Shown here in pieces: positions 23,588 to 33,696 of a stretch of 64,000 nt of DNA. The translations under genes were made by a program, and so were the position numbers. The notes under the pieces are model-generated. The model saw nothing but the letters and a program-made list of their open reading frames with translations, did no database searches and was not told the DNA's origin. Source of the stretch: Litorisediminicola beolgyonensis (GTDB taxonomy: Bacteria; Pseudomonadota; Alphaproteobacteria; Rhodobacterales; Rhodobacteraceae); the NCBI RefSeq assembly GCF_042679605.1, contig NZ_JBHTMU010000007.1, positions 78,909-142,908 of the forward strand. Direction: 5' to 3'. Position 1 is the first letter of the stretch, and every line of letters starts with the position of its first letter.

Positions 23588-25758
23588 CACACACCTGCTT
23601 TCTTGAAGGGAAGCTCGCGCGGCGCCGATCCGGTCAGCGCGCGCCAGGCATTGGCCACCGCCGGTCCGATCGGCGGCGTCCCGGGCTCTCCGATCCCGGT
23701 GGGATCGGCCTCGGAGGCGATGATCTCGACCTCGATCTCGGGCATGTCGGGGATCCGCATCAGCGGATAGGTGTCGAAGTTCTTCTGGGTGATGACCCCG
23801 CCCTCTCCCAGCTCCAGGCCGTTATAGAGGATGGTTCCGAGACCGAAGCCGATGCCGCCCTCGATCTGCGCGCGGATCACGTTCGGGTTGACCGCGATGC
23901 CGCAATCGACCGCGCACCAGACCTTGTGCACCTTGGGGATCCCACCGGCGTCCGAGACCTCGGCGATCTGCGCCACATAGGTCGAGAAGCTCTCGTGCAG
24001 CGCCACGCCATAGGCCCGGTCGCCCTTGACCTTCTCGCCGTCCCAGCCCGCCATCTCGGCGACCCGCTCCAGCACCGCGCGATCCCGGCCCGCATCGTCC
24101 TTCAAGAGGTCGAGACGCCCCTGCACCGGGTCCTTGCCCGCCGCCTCCAGAAGCTCGTCGAGGAACACCTCGGTCGCATAGGCGGTGTGGGTGTGACCCA
24201 CCGAGCGCCACCAAAGCACGCTGACCGGAAGCTCCATCTTCACCCAATCGACCTTCATTGCCGGTAGGGCGTAGGGCATCTTGGTCGAGCCCTCATACGA
24301 GGTCGCGTCTTCAGGATTGCCCTGGTCGAGCATCGTGCCGTTGATGATCGACTGGTTCACCACGCGGTCTTCCCAGCCGACGATATTGCCCTCGGCATCG
24401 ATGCCGCCGCGCATCTTGTGCACGGTCAGCGGGCGGTAGAAGCCGCCGGTCATGTCGTCCTCGCGGGTCCAGACGAGCTTCCACGCGCCGTCTCCGCCCG
24501 CGGCCTTGGCGATCTCGGCGATCTCCGAGCCGATCTGCGGGATGGTCTGCGCCCGGCGCCCGAAGGAGCCGCCCGCATACATCACGTTCATCGACACGTT
24601 CTCGGGCTTCAGGCCGAGCGTCTGCACGACCGCGCCCTTGTCCACGCCGGGAAACTGCGCGCCCATCCAGATCTCAGCGCTGTCGCCGCGCTTCTCGAGC
24701 ACCGCGTCCATGGCCTCGAGCGTGGCATGGGCGAGGAAGGGAAAGACGAACTCCGCCTCGAGCACGGTCTCGGCACCGTCGATCGCCGACGCGCTGTCGC
24801 CCGCCTCTTCGACCACGAGCCCTTCGCTCTGGGCCGCCTCGCGGAAGCTCTCGACGATCTGGGCGGAGGTGCGGGTCTCGGCCTCCGAGGTGTCCCACTC
24901 GACCTTGAGCGCCTCGCGCCCCTTGAGCGCCGCCGCCGTCGAGGTTGCGTAGACCGCGACCCCTTGCGGGATCTGGCGCACCGCCGTCACGCCGGGCACG
25001 GCCTCGGCTTCGGTGGCGTCGAAGCTCGCGACCTTGGCGCCCATGATGTCGGGATGCCGGACCACGACCGTCTCCATCCCTTCACGGTAGACGTCGAGTG
25101 TGAAGGTCGCGGTGCCGGTCGATTTCGCCCGGCTGTCGACCTTTGGCATGTCGGTGCCGATCTTGGTCCACTCGCTGGGATTCTTCACCGCCGGTTCGAC
25201 CGGAACATCCTGCTGGGCCGCCGCCTCGGCCAACTCGCCGAAGGTTGCGGACTTGCCCGACCCCTCATGCGAGACGACACCTTCGGAGACGGTCACCTCG
25301 TTGCCATCGACACCCCATTGCTCGGCCGCCGCGGCAACCAGCATCGCCCGCGCGGCGGCACCCGCCTGGCGCATCTGCATGAAGCTGTTGGCCATCGCGG
25401 TCGAGCCGCCTGTGGCCTGCAGCCCGAAGAAGAGGTTCTTGTAAAGCTCGTCATTGGCCGGGGCGCTCTCGACGCGCATCTGGTCCCAGGAGGCATCGAG
25501 CTCCTCGGCCACGAGCGTCGCGAGACCGGTGTAAGGGCCCTGGCCGAACTCGATATGCTTGCAGAGGAAGGTCACGGTGTTGTCGGGCGCGATCCGGACG
25601 AAGGCGTTCGGCGCGAAGGGGCCGCCCTCGCTCGACGCGCCGTCTTCGGTCATCACGGCCGCGGCGCCGGACTGGGCGCGCGCGCCCATGGGCAGCGACA
25701 ACCCGATCACCAGACCTGCGGAAGAGGCAAGGAACTGCCTGCGGTTCTGAACGGTCAT
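23587..25758 (-). CDS. iorB: Molybdopterin-binding large subunit of an isoquinoline 1-oxidoreductase-like dehydrogenase
   Basis: 723 residues of the xanthine dehydrogenase superfamily, IorB type. The N-terminus NRRQFLASSAGLVIGLSLPMG is a Tat-like signal, so the folded holoenzyme is exported. Cofactor-binding regions include FGQGPYTGLATLVAEEL, GLQATGGSTAMANSFMQMRQAGAAAR, MYAGGSFGRRAQ and the C-terminal QIEGGIGFGLGTILYNG, with an active-site Glu region in GIGEPGTPPIGPAVANA. It hydroxylates an N-heterocycle or oxidises an aldehyde; substrate unknown. ATG 25758 follows GATGAGG; the extension to 25815 runs into the small-subunit gene. Order in the operon: small subunit, large subunit, diheme cytochrome. 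Confidence 0.9.
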   Translation of the reverse strand: MTVQNRRQFLASSAGLVIGLSLPMGARAQSGAAAVMTEDGASSEGGPFAPNAFVRIAPDNTVTFLCKHIEFGQGPYTGLATLVAEELDASWDQMRVESAPANDELYKNLFFGLQATGGSTAMANSFMQMRQAGAAARAMLVAAAAEQWGVDGNEVTVSEGVVSHEGSGKSATFGELAEAAAQQDVPVEPAVKNPSEWTKIGTDMPKVDSRAKSTGTATFTLDVYREGMETVVVRHPDIMGAKVASFDATEAEAVPGVTAVRQIPQGVAVYATSTAAALKGREALKVEWDTSEAETRTSAQIVESFREAAQSEGLVVEEAGDSASAIDGAETVLEAEFVFPFLAHATLEAMDAVLEKRGDSAEIWMGAQFPGVDKGAVVQTLGLKPENVSMNVMYAGGSFGRRAQTIPQIGSEIAEIAKAAGGDGAWKLVWTREDDMTGGFYRPLTVHKMRGGIDAEGNIVGWEDRVVNQSIINGTMLDQGNPEDATSYEGSTKMPYALPAMKVDWVKMELPVSVLWWRSVGHTHTAYATEVFLDELLEAAGKDPVQGRLDLLKDDAGRDRAVLERVAEMAGWDGEKVKGDRAYGVALHESFSTYVAQIAEVSDAGGIPKVHKVWCAVDCGIAVNPNVIRAQIEGGIGFGLGTILYNGLELGEGGVITQKNFDTYPLMRIPDMPEIEVEIIASEADPTGIGEPGTPPIGPAVANAWRALTGSAPRELPFKKAGV

Positions 25759-25762
25759 GTCC

Positions 25763-26221
25763 TCATCCCTCCAGCGTGTCGGCGGCGTTATGGATCGCAT
25801 TGCGGATGCGCACATAGGTGGCGCAGCGGCAGATGTTTCCGGCCATCGCGTTGTCGATATCCTCGTCCGAGGGCTTCGGGACCATGCGCAGCAGCGCCGT
25901 GGCGCTCATGACCTGGCCCGACTGGCACCACCCGCATTGCGGCACGTCGATATCGACCCAGGCGGCCTGAACGGCTTCGGCCTCGGGGCCGGAGACGCCC
26001 TCGATGGTCTCGATATCCGAGCCCTCGACCTGCCCCACCGGCGTCACGCAGGAGCGGCGCGGCATGCCGTCGACCATCACCGTGCAGGCGCCGCATTGCG
26101 CGATGCCGCAGCCGAATTTCGTGCCGGTCAGCCGCAGCTCGTCCCGGAGGGCCCAGAGGAGCGGGGTATCCGCTTCGACATCGACGGTGACCTCCTCTCC
26201 GTTGACGGTGAATTTAGCCAT
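25763..26221 (-). CDS. iorA: [2Fe-2S] small subunit of the IorAB-like dehydrogenase
   Basis: 152 residues. The N-terminal ferredoxin domain has the plant-type cluster motif FGCGIAQCGACTVMVDG plus a Cys in RRSCVTP. The C-terminal four-helix domain binds the second cluster through QCGWCQSGQVM and NICRCATYVRIRNAI. It carries electrons from the Mo site of the large subunit. It has no export signal of its own and presumably crosses the membrane bound to the Tat-exported large subunit. It is the first gene of the operon, with 4 bases to the next start. Confidence 0.93.
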   Translation of the reverse strand: MAKFTVNGEEVTVDVEADTPLLWALRDELRLTGTKFGCGIAQCGACTVMVDGMPRRSCVTPVGQVEGSDIETIEGVSGPEAEAVQAAWVDIDVPQCGWCQSGQVMSATALLRMVPKPSDEDIDNAMAGNICRCATYVRIRNAIHNAADTLEG

Positions 26222-26482
26222 GAGTGGAGCCTCCATGTTCTGGAACTTGTGCGGCAACGAGGCGGGCGGAAGGCCGGTTCCCGTTGGGGCGCGTGGGTCG
26301 TGGTTCCCAAAGGCTAGACCGGGCCTTCCCCCGGTCAACCGGAGGCAGGCGCGAAAGTTCAACGGGACGTGAACGTCACAATCGGCGGATCGTCGCGAAA
26401 ACCCTTGCATGGCTGTGGCGGCGAACCGCCCATGTCGCTACTCTCCGCTCTCATAACGTGGGGTAAGAGGAGGCTCCGAGCA

Positions 26483-28306
26483 GTGATCGGTAACAGAGTG
26501 TGCGCACTGGCGGCCGCCCTGACATGTGGCGTGCTGGCGGCCCAATCGGCTTGGGCCTTCGATGGTGTCTCCTACGCGGTGCGCGGCCCGAACGGCGACG
26601 AGAGCGAACGGCTCGAGGGGCTCGTGCGCTCCGCCTCGCAATTGCAGGTCGCCGAGGACGAAGACCGCACCGATCCGCAGGAGCTCATCGCCGCGGCGCT
26701 GGCGGATTACTCCAACATCCTGAACGCTCTCTACGCCGAGGGGTATTACGGCCCCGTCATCTCGATCCAGGCCGACGGGCGCGAGATCTCCGACATCCAG
26801 CTTCTGAACGTGCCGCAGGATTTCGGGCGCGTCTGGGTCCGGGTCCAGACCGGCCCGCAATTCACCTTCTCGCGGACCGACATCACCCCGCGCGCCCGCG
26901 GCACCGAGTTGCCCGACGAATTCGCCCCGGGCGAAATCGCCCGCGCCTCGATTGTCGGCGACGCTGTCGACGCCTCCATCGACGCCTGGCGCGAGCGCGG
27001 CCATGCCAAGGCCGCCGTCGCCTCCGAGGACGTCCGCGCCCAGCATGAGCGCGAGACCCTGTCGGTCGATATCGGCCTCGCCCCCGGCCCGGTCGTCACC
27101 TTCGGCGATCTCATCCTGACCTCCGAAAGCGCGGTCCGCGCCTCGGCGATCCGGCGCATCGCGGGCTTCCCCGCGGGCCAGCGCTTCGATCCGGTCGACG
27201 CGGCCCGCGTCGCCGACCGGCTGCGCCGTACCGGCGCGTTCTCGTCCGTCACGCTGACCGAGGGCGACCTGCGCCAGCCCGGCAATGTCATGGACATGAC
27301 GCTCCAGACCGCCGACCAGAAACCGCGCCGCATCGGCTTCGGCGCCGAGGTCTCGACGCTCGACGGCGCGGCGGTCTCGGCCTTCTGGCTGCATCGCAAC
27401 TTCTTCGGCGGCGCCGAGCGGCTGCGCTTCGACGCGGAAGTGTCGAATATCGGCTCGTCGGAAAGCGGCATGGACTACCTGGTGTCTGGACGCCTCGAGA
27501 TCCCCGCGATCTACGGCGCCGACACCGATGGCTATGTGCAGGGCCGCATCCTGCGCGAGGACGAGCCCACCTACCTCTCCGAACGGGTCGAACTGGGTGT
27601 CGGCGCGACGCGGATCATCTCGGAGACGCTCGAAGCGGAGGTCGGCGTGACCTTCATCCGGTCGCGCACCGTGGACGATCTGGGCGAGCGCGATTTCACC
27701 CTCCTCGCCTTTCCCGCGCAGCTGACCTTCGACACCCGCGACAACGAGCTGAACCCCAAGCAGGGCGTCTACGTCACCGCCTCGACGACGCCGTTCCTCG
27801 GCCTCGCCGACAGCGCCTCGGGTGCCCGTCTGAACGGTGACGCGCGGCTCTACTGGGGCTTCGGCGACAACGATCCGAACGTGCTCGCCGCGCGGCTGCA
27901 GCTTGGCGCGGTCGTGGGCTCCGAGCTCGACGAAACGCCGCCGGACTTCCTCTTCTATTCGGGCGGCGGCGGCACCGTGCGCGGACAACCCTACCAGTCG
28001 CTCTTCGTCACGCTCGACGACGGCACCGAGATCGGCGGGCGCGGCTTCCTGGGCCTCTCAACCGAGTTCCGCCGCGAGGTCACCCGATCGATCGGCGCGG
28101 TCGCCTTCTACGACGCGGGCTATATCTCGCCCGACCCGGGCTTCGGCGGCACCGACAATGCCGAGGGCGAGTGGCATTCCGGCGCGGGCATCGGGCTTCG
28201 CTACAACACCGGCATCGGCCCCATCCGCTTCGACGTCGCCACGCCGACCAGTGGCGAGACAGGCGACGGTATCCAGTTCTACATCGGCATCGGGCAGGCA
28301 TTTTGA
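26483..28306 (+). CDS. tamA: TamA outer-membrane translocation and assembly protein (Omp85 family)
   Basis: About 607 residues from GTG 26483, which follows AGGAGG and gives a signal peptide (MIGNRVCALAAALTCGVLAA, ending AWA). Three POTRA-like domains occupy about residues 25-245, followed by a 16-strand-type beta barrel. The Omp85 loop-6 signature appears as GGGGTVRGQPYQSL, and the C-terminal strand ends in GDGIQFYIGIGQAF with a terminal Phe. TamA with TamB supports outer-membrane protein insertion and phospholipid transport to the outer membrane. An in-frame ATG at 26432 is an alternative start but would bury the signal. The stop overlaps the tamB start as TGATG. Confidence 0.9.
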   Translation: MIGNRVCALAAALTCGVLAAQSAWAFDGVSYAVRGPNGDESERLEGLVRSASQLQVAEDEDRTDPQELIAAALADYSNILNALYAEGYYGPVISIQADGREISDIQLLNVPQDFGRVWVRVQTGPQFTFSRTDITPRARGTELPDEFAPGEIARASIVGDAVDASIDAWRERGHAKAAVASEDVRAQHERETLSVDIGLAPGPVVTFGDLILTSESAVRASAIRRIAGFPAGQRFDPVDAARVADRLRRTGAFSSVTLTEGDLRQPGNVMDMTLQTADQKPRRIGFGAEVSTLDGAAVSAFWLHRNFFGGAERLRFDAEVSNIGSSESGMDYLVSGRLEIPAIYGADTDGYVQGRILREDEPTYLSERVELGVGATRIISETLEAEVGVTFIRSRTVDDLGERDFTLLAFPAQLTFDTRDNELNPKQGVYVTASTTPFLGLADSASGARLNGDARLYWGFGDNDPNVLAARLQLGAVVGSELDETPPDFLFYSGGGGTVRGQPYQSLFVTLDDGTEIGGRGFLGLSTEFRREVTRSIGAVAFYDAGYISPDPGFGGTDNAEGEWHSGAGIGLRYNTGIGPIRFDVATPTSGETGDGIQFYIGIGQAF

Positions 28307-31300
28307 TGATCACCAGACCTCGCGTTCTGGCCGCCACAGCGGCTCTGACCCTACTGCCCGTCGGCCTGATCGCGCAAAGCGAAAGCGAAGAAGAGCGGGA
28401 TCGCGGCTACCTGCAGGGTCTGCTCGAAGACAATCTCTCGGGCGCGGGCCGCCAGGTCCGGATCGAGGGCTTCGCGGGCGCGCTGTCCTCCGAGGCGACG
28501 ATCGAGAGCATGACCATCGCCGATGGCGAGGGCGTCTGGCTGACCATCCGCGGCATCACGCTCGACTGGAACCGCTCGGCGCTTCTCACCGGCCGCGTCT
28601 CGGTCAACGAGTTCTCCGCCGAGGAGGTCCTCCTCCCGCGCCTGCCCGCCCCCGGCGAGAGCGAGGAGATCGCGGTCCCGGATGCCGAGGCACAGCCCTT
28701 CTCGCTCCCCGAGCTTCCGGTCTCGATCCAGATCGGCGAGCTCGCGGTCGGCCGCGTCGAACTGGGCGCGCCGATCCTGGGCGAAGCCGCGGCCTTCGCC
28801 ATCGAAGGCTCCGCCAGCCTCGCTGATGGCGAGGGAGACGCCAATATCGCGGCGAACCGGATCGACGGCGAAGACGGCACCTTCCAGATCGACGGCAGCT
28901 TCCAGAACGAGACGCGCGAGCTGGCCCTGAACATCCTTCTCGACGAAGGCCCGGGCGGCATCGCCGCCACGCTGATCGGCCTGCCTGGCGAGCCGGCGCT
29001 GGAGCTTGCCGTCGAGGGCACCGGCCCGATCTCGGATTACACCGCCGACATCCGCCTGGCCACCGACGGCCAGGACCGCCTGACCGGCCAGGTCGAGGTC
29101 GCCGAGACCGCGGAGGAAGGCGCCGAAGGAACGAGCTTCACCGCGGCGCTCGCGGGCGACATCCGGCCGCTTCTGATGCCCGAGGCGCGCGGCTTCTTCG
29201 GCGAGAACCTGTCGCTCGATCTCGCCGGTCTGACGCTCTCCACCGGCGAGGTTTTCGTCGACACGCTCGAGCTGCAATCCGAGGCGATCCAGCTTTCGGG
29301 CAACCTGGCACTCGGGCCCGACAAATGGCCCGTCCGCTTCGCCCTTGACGGGCAGATGCAGGGCGAGAACGGCGCGGCGGTCCAGCTTCCGATCCCCGGC
29401 GCGCCCACCCTCGTCGACAACGCCATCATCGATATCGGCTACGATTCCGACGTGGACGATGCCTGGAGCGCAGTGATCGACGTGACCGGTCTCGACCGTC
29501 CCGACCTCGTCGCACGCTCGCTGCGCATCGACGGCGACGGCACGCTCCAGCGCGGCACCGGCAGCGGCGTGGGCGCGGTCTCGGGCGGCTTCGACATCGC
29601 CGCGCAGGGCCTGCGCTTCACCGATCCCGGGCTCGCCGACGCGGCGGGCGATGGCGCCAACGGACGCATCACCTTCTCCTATACCGAGGATCAACCACTT
29701 GAAATCTCGGAGCTTTCACTCGACGCCGCGGGTGTGACGCTCAACGGCGCGCTGAGCGTCGAGGGGCTGACCGGAGAGCTCGGCATCGACGTCTCGGGCG
29801 ACGTGGCGCTCGCCGCGCGCGATATCTCGCGCTTCTCCGGCCTCGCCGGGCGCGAACTGGCGGGCAGCGTCGATGTCACCGCCTCGGGCAGCTTTCAGCC
29901 GCTCTCCTCGGGCTTCGACGGGCGTGTCGAGGGCACCGCCAACGACCTTCTGACTGGCATTGCCGAACTGGACGGCCTTCTGGACGGCCAGACGCGCATC
30001 GTCGCCGATGCGCGGCGCGACAGCGACGGGCTTTTGATCCGCACCGTCGATCTCGAGGCCGAGGATGCCGACGCGCATATCGAAGGCCGGATCGCGAGCG
30101 ATGCGGGCGAGGTGATCTTCGATCTCGCGGTCGCGGAAGCCTCCGACATCCTGCCGCAGCTCTCGGGTGCGGTCGCCGCGGAGGGCCGCGCGGTCCTGAC
30201 CCCGGCCCCGCCCGCAAACCCCGACACGCCGAACGCGGCGCCCGAACCCGATCGCTGGGACATCACCGCGACCGCTTCCGCCCCCGGCGGCGTCGCGGCG
30301 GATGTCGATGCGGCGGTCGAGATCCTCGCAGGCGTGCTTTCGGTCGTCTCCGCCTCGGGCACCGTGTCCGCCGAGGACGTCGCGCCCTACGGCACATTCG
30401 CCAACCGTCCCCTTCAGGGCGGCGTGAACCTGACCGGCGAGGGCCGCTACGATCTTCTGTCCAAGGATTTCGCCGCCGATCTCGACGGGACCACCACCGA
30501 TATCGGCTTTGGCATCCCCGAGCTGACCCGGCTTCTCGTGGGCCGGACCGAGCTTGGCCTCACCGTCATCAAGCGCGGCGCCGGGCTACAGCTCGACCGC
30601 CTCACCCTCGATGCCGAGCGCGCAGAGATCGACGCGACCGCCCAGCTTCTCGGCCAGACCGGGCAGGCGCAGTTCGACATCGCGCTGAGCGATCTTGCAG
30701 ACGTCGCCGAAGGGCTCTCCGGCAGCGCCCGCCTGACCGGATCGGCCAGTCAGACCGGGGATCTCTGGACCTATGACGTGGCCGGTTCCGGCCCCGGCGG
30801 CGCGGCGATCGACCTTGCGGGCCAGGCGACGGTCGAGGGCACCACGCCGCGCTCGGTCTCGGCCGAAGGCAGTGTCGCGGTCGACGACCTCTCGGTCTAC
30901 GAGACCGTCGCGCGCCGCCCGATGGGCGGCTCGGCCCGGCTGTCCGGCTTGGGCAGCGTCGACCTGACGACCTACGCCTTCACCGCCGATCTGACCGGAC
31001 AGACGGTCGATATCGAGACCGGCATCCCCGAGCTCACCCGGCTTCTCGAAGGCTCCACCGACCTCACCGTCGATGCCGAGATGACCGCCGAAAAGGCGAT
31101 CACGGTCGAGACGCTGACCCTCTCGGGCCAGCGCATCACCGTGGCGGGCGATGGCCGCTACGGCACCGGCGACGGGCGCGCGCGCTTCGACGTGGCGCTG
31201 AGCGATCTGGCTTATGTCGTGCCCGGCCTGACCGGCGCGCTGCGCCTCAACGGCACGGCCGAGCAATCCGGCGAGACCTGGTCCTACGACGTCGCGGGCA

Positions 31301-33696
31301 GCGCGCCCGGCGGCGCCGAGATCGACCTCGAGGGCGAGGCGCGCGTGGACGGAACGACCCCGCTCAGCGTGTCGGCGGCTGGACGCGCGGCGATCGAGAC
31401 GCTGGCGCCCTATTCCAACCTCCTCGGCCGCGACCTCGCGGGCGGGCTGACGCTTGAAGGCTCCGGCTCCTACGACCTCGAGACCGGCGCGGCTTCGGTA
31501 GATCTCACCGGTCGGGCGGACGATCTGAAAACCGGCATCGTGCAGGCCGACCGGCTTCTGGCCGGGACCGTGCTTCTCGATGTCGACGCCCAGCTCGACG
31601 GCGCGGGCGGCATCATCATCGACACGCTCGACGTCGATGCGCCGCGCGTCACGGTCACCGCCTCGGGCGACCTCGCCGACACCTCGGGCGACGCGCGCTT
31701 CGATGTCCGGCTGTCCGACCTGGCGGATTTGGTGCCGGGCATGTCCGGATCGGCGACGCTGACCGGCACCGCGACCCGCGCGGGCGACCGCATCACCGCC
31801 GATGTCACCGCCTCGGGCCCCGGAGGCCTGGCCGCGGATCTCGACGTCGCGGCGGCCTTGGCCGAAAACGCGCTGGAGAGCATCGGCGCCGAAGGCACCG
31901 TCCGCATCGACAGCCTCGCGCCCTATGGCGGGCTCGCGAACATGCCGCTCTCGGGCGCTGTCTCGGTTGATGGCGGCGGCAGCTACACGCTTGCGACGGG
32001 CGCGTTCTCGGCCGATGCCGATATTCGCGCGCAGTCGCTGCGCACCGGGATCGCGCCGGTCGATCAGCTCTTCGGCGGCACGACCACGGCCACCGTGGAT
32101 GCAGGCCGCGACGACAGCGGCGTCTTCCGCATCTCGAACCTCGTGGTCGACAGCCCCGAGCTCGACGCCACCGTATCGGGCGCCTATGGCGGCAATGGCG
32201 AGACCATCCGCTTCGATGCCCGGCTCCGCGACCTGGGTCTCTTCGTGGCCGATCTCTCGGGTCCCGCAACCGCGCAGGGCACCGCCACAGCGCAAGGGTC
32301 GAGCTGGCTGATCGACGCCGACCTGACCGCGCCCGGTGGCACTACGGCGAGCGTCGGAGGCAGCGTCGCGCAGGACGCCTCGTCGGCCAACCTGTCGATC
32401 ACCGGCGGCGCGCCGCTCGGCTTCGCCAACCCGTTCCTCGAGCCTAACCTTCTATCGGGCAACGCCCGGTTCGACCTGGCCCTGAACGGCCCGCTGGCGC
32501 TGAGCTCGCTCTCAGGAACCGTCACCTCCGGCGACGCGGAGTTCGTGATCGCGAGCCAGGCCATCGTCCTGAACGACATCGCGCTGAACGTCCGCCTCGG
32601 CGGCGCGCAGGCGGTTCTCGACGTGGCGGGATCGGTCGCGTCGGGCGGGCGCTTCTCGGTCACCGGCCCGGTCGGCCTGACGGCGCCGTTCAACGGCGAC
32701 CTCGAAGTGCTGCTTCAGAACGTGAATGTGGAAAGCCCCGGCCTCTACCAGACCGAGTTCGACGGCCAGCTCTCGCTCTCCGGACCGCTCGCCTCGACCG
32801 CGGCCCTGACCGGCCGGATCGTCTTGGAGGAGACCGAGGTGCGCGTACCGACTGGCGGCCTAGGTGCGGGCGCGATCGGCTTCGCCCTCACCCATGTGAA
32901 CGAGCCGGGCGATGTCCGCGCGACGCGGGCACGCGCCGGACAGCTCGACCAGTCGGGACCGAACGGGAACGGCGGCGCGTCGGGCGGTGGCGGCGGCGTG
33001 AACTATCGCCTGGGCATCACCATCTCGGCGCCTTCGCGCATCTTCGTGCGGGGCCGCGGCCTCGATGCGGAGCTCGGAGGAGAACTGTTCGTCGGCGGCA
33101 CCTTGCAGAACATCATCCCGCAGGGCCGGTTCGACCTCGTCCGCGGGCGGCTGGACATCCTCGGGCAGCGGCTGGCCCTCTCCGAGGCCTATATCGTCCT
33201 GCAGGGCAATTTTGATCCGTTCCTGCGCGTGCAGGCCGACACCCAGCGCAACGAGACGACGGTCACGATCATCATCGAAGGCCCCGTGTCGGATCCTGAG
33301 GTCACCTTCGCCTCAAACCCGCAACGGCCCGAGGAAGAGGTGCTGGCACTTCTCCTCTTCGGACGCGATCTGACCGAGATCTCGGGTCTGCAGGCGCTCA
33401 GGATCGCGTCGGCGATCAACACGCTTGCGGGGCGCTCGGGCACCAGCCTCGTCGACAGGCTGCGGGCGCAGACCGGGCTTGACGATCTCGACGTGCAGAC
33501 CGCGGCGGACGGCACCACCGAGGTGCGGCTCGGCAAGTATATCTCGGAGAGGGTCTATACGGATGTGACGGTGAACGGCTCAGGCGAGACCGAGATCAAC
33601 CTCAACTTCACCGTCACCAACAGCATCACCGCGCGCGGCACCGTCAGTTCGGACGGCAATACCGGTGTCGGCGTCTATTATGAGCGGGATTACTGA
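28306..33696 (+). CDS. tamB: TamB inner-membrane AsmA-like translocation/assembly protein
   Basis: 1796 residues. A single N-terminal membrane anchor or signal (VLAATAALTLLPVGLIAQS) is followed by a very long periplasmic beta-rich body and the conserved C-terminal DUF490 domain: FDLVRGRLDILGQRLALSEA, ANTETE-type stretch TTVTIIIEGPVSDPEVTF, LALLLFGRDLTEISG and the terminal YYERDY. TamB spans the periplasm and works with TamA. It is longer than E. coli TamB (about 1259); the extra length comes from tandem modules of about 170 residues beginning near bases 29830, 30385, 30898, 31408 and 31920, each with a motif like PYxxLxxRPLxGG. ATG 28306 overlaps the tamA stop. Its end overlaps the convergent ectR gene by 7 bases. 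Confidence 0.93.
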   Translation: MITRPRVLAATAALTLLPVGLIAQSESEEERDRGYLQGLLEDNLSGAGRQVRIEGFAGALSSEATIESMTIADGEGVWLTIRGITLDWNRSALLTGRVSVNEFSAEEVLLPRLPAPGESEEIAVPDAEAQPFSLPELPVSIQIGELAVGRVELGAPILGEAAAFAIEGSASLADGEGDANIAANRIDGEDGTFQIDGSFQNETRELALNILLDEGPGGIAATLIGLPGEPALELAVEGTGPISDYTADIRLATDGQDRLTGQVEVAETAEEGAEGTSFTAALAGDIRPLLMPEARGFFGENLSLDLAGLTLSTGEVFVDTLELQSEAIQLSGNLALGPDKWPVRFALDGQMQGENGAAVQLPIPGAPTLVDNAIIDIGYDSDVDDAWSAVIDVTGLDRPDLVARSLRIDGDGTLQRGTGSGVGAVSGGFDIAAQGLRFTDPGLADAAGDGANGRITFSYTEDQPLEISELSLDAAGVTLNGALSVEGLTGELGIDVSGDVALAARDISRFSGLAGRELAGSVDVTASGSFQPLSSGFDGRVEGTANDLLTGIAELDGLLDGQTRIVADARRDSDGLLIRTVDLEAEDADAHIEGRIASDAGEVIFDLAVAEASDILPQLSGAVAAEGRAVLTPAPPANPDTPNAAPEPDRWDITATASAPGGVAADVDAAVEILAGVLSVVSASGTVSAEDVAPYGTFANRPLQGGVNLTGEGRYDLLSKDFAADLDGTTTDIGFGIPELTRLLVGRTELGLTVIKRGAGLQLDRLTLDAERAEIDATAQLLGQTGQAQFDIALSDLADVAEGLSGSARLTGSASQTGDLWTYDVAGSGPGGAAIDLAGQATVEGTTPRSVSAEGSVAVDDLSVYETVARRPMGGSARLSGLGSVDLTTYAFTADLTGQTVDIETGIPELTRLLEGSTDLTVDAEMTAEKAITVETLTLSGQRITVAGDGRYGTGDGRARFDVALSDLAYVVPGLTGALRLNGTAEQSGETWSYDVAGSAPGGAEIDLEGEARVDGTTPLSVSAAGRAAIETLAPYSNLLGRDLAGGLTLEGSGSYDLETGAASVDLTGRADDLKTGIVQADRLLAGTVLLDVDAQLDGAGGIIIDTLDVDAPRVTVTASGDLADTSGDARFDVRLSDLADLVPGMSGSATLTGTATRAGDRITADVTASGPGGLAADLDVAAALAENALESIGAEGTVRIDSLAPYGGLANMPLSGAVSVDGGGSYTLATGAFSADADIRAQSLRTGIAPVDQLFGGTTTATVDAGRDDSGVFRISNLVVDSPELDATVSGAYGGNGETIRFDARLRDLGLFVADLSGPATAQGTATAQGSSWLIDADLTAPGGTTASVGGSVAQDASSANLSITGGAPLGFANPFLEPNLLSGNARFDLALNGPLALSSLSGTVTSGDAEFVIASQAIVLNDIALNVRLGGAQAVLDVAGSVASGGRFSVTGPVGLTAPFNGDLEVLLQNVNVESPGLYQTEFDGQLSLSGPLASTAALTGRIVLEETEVRVPTGGLGAGAIGFALTHVNEPGDVRATRARAGQLDQSGPNGNGGASGGGGGVNYRLGITISAPSRIFVRGRGLDAELGGELFVGGTLQNIIPQGRFDLVRGRLDILGQRLALSEAYIVLQGNFDPFLRVQADTQRNETTVTIIIEGPVSDPEVTFASNPQRPEEEVLALLLFGRDLTEISGLQALRIASAINTLAGRSGTSLVDRLRAQTGLDDLDVQTAADGTTEVRLGKYISERVYTDVTVNGSGETEINLNFTVTNSITARGTVSSDGNTGVGVYYERDY

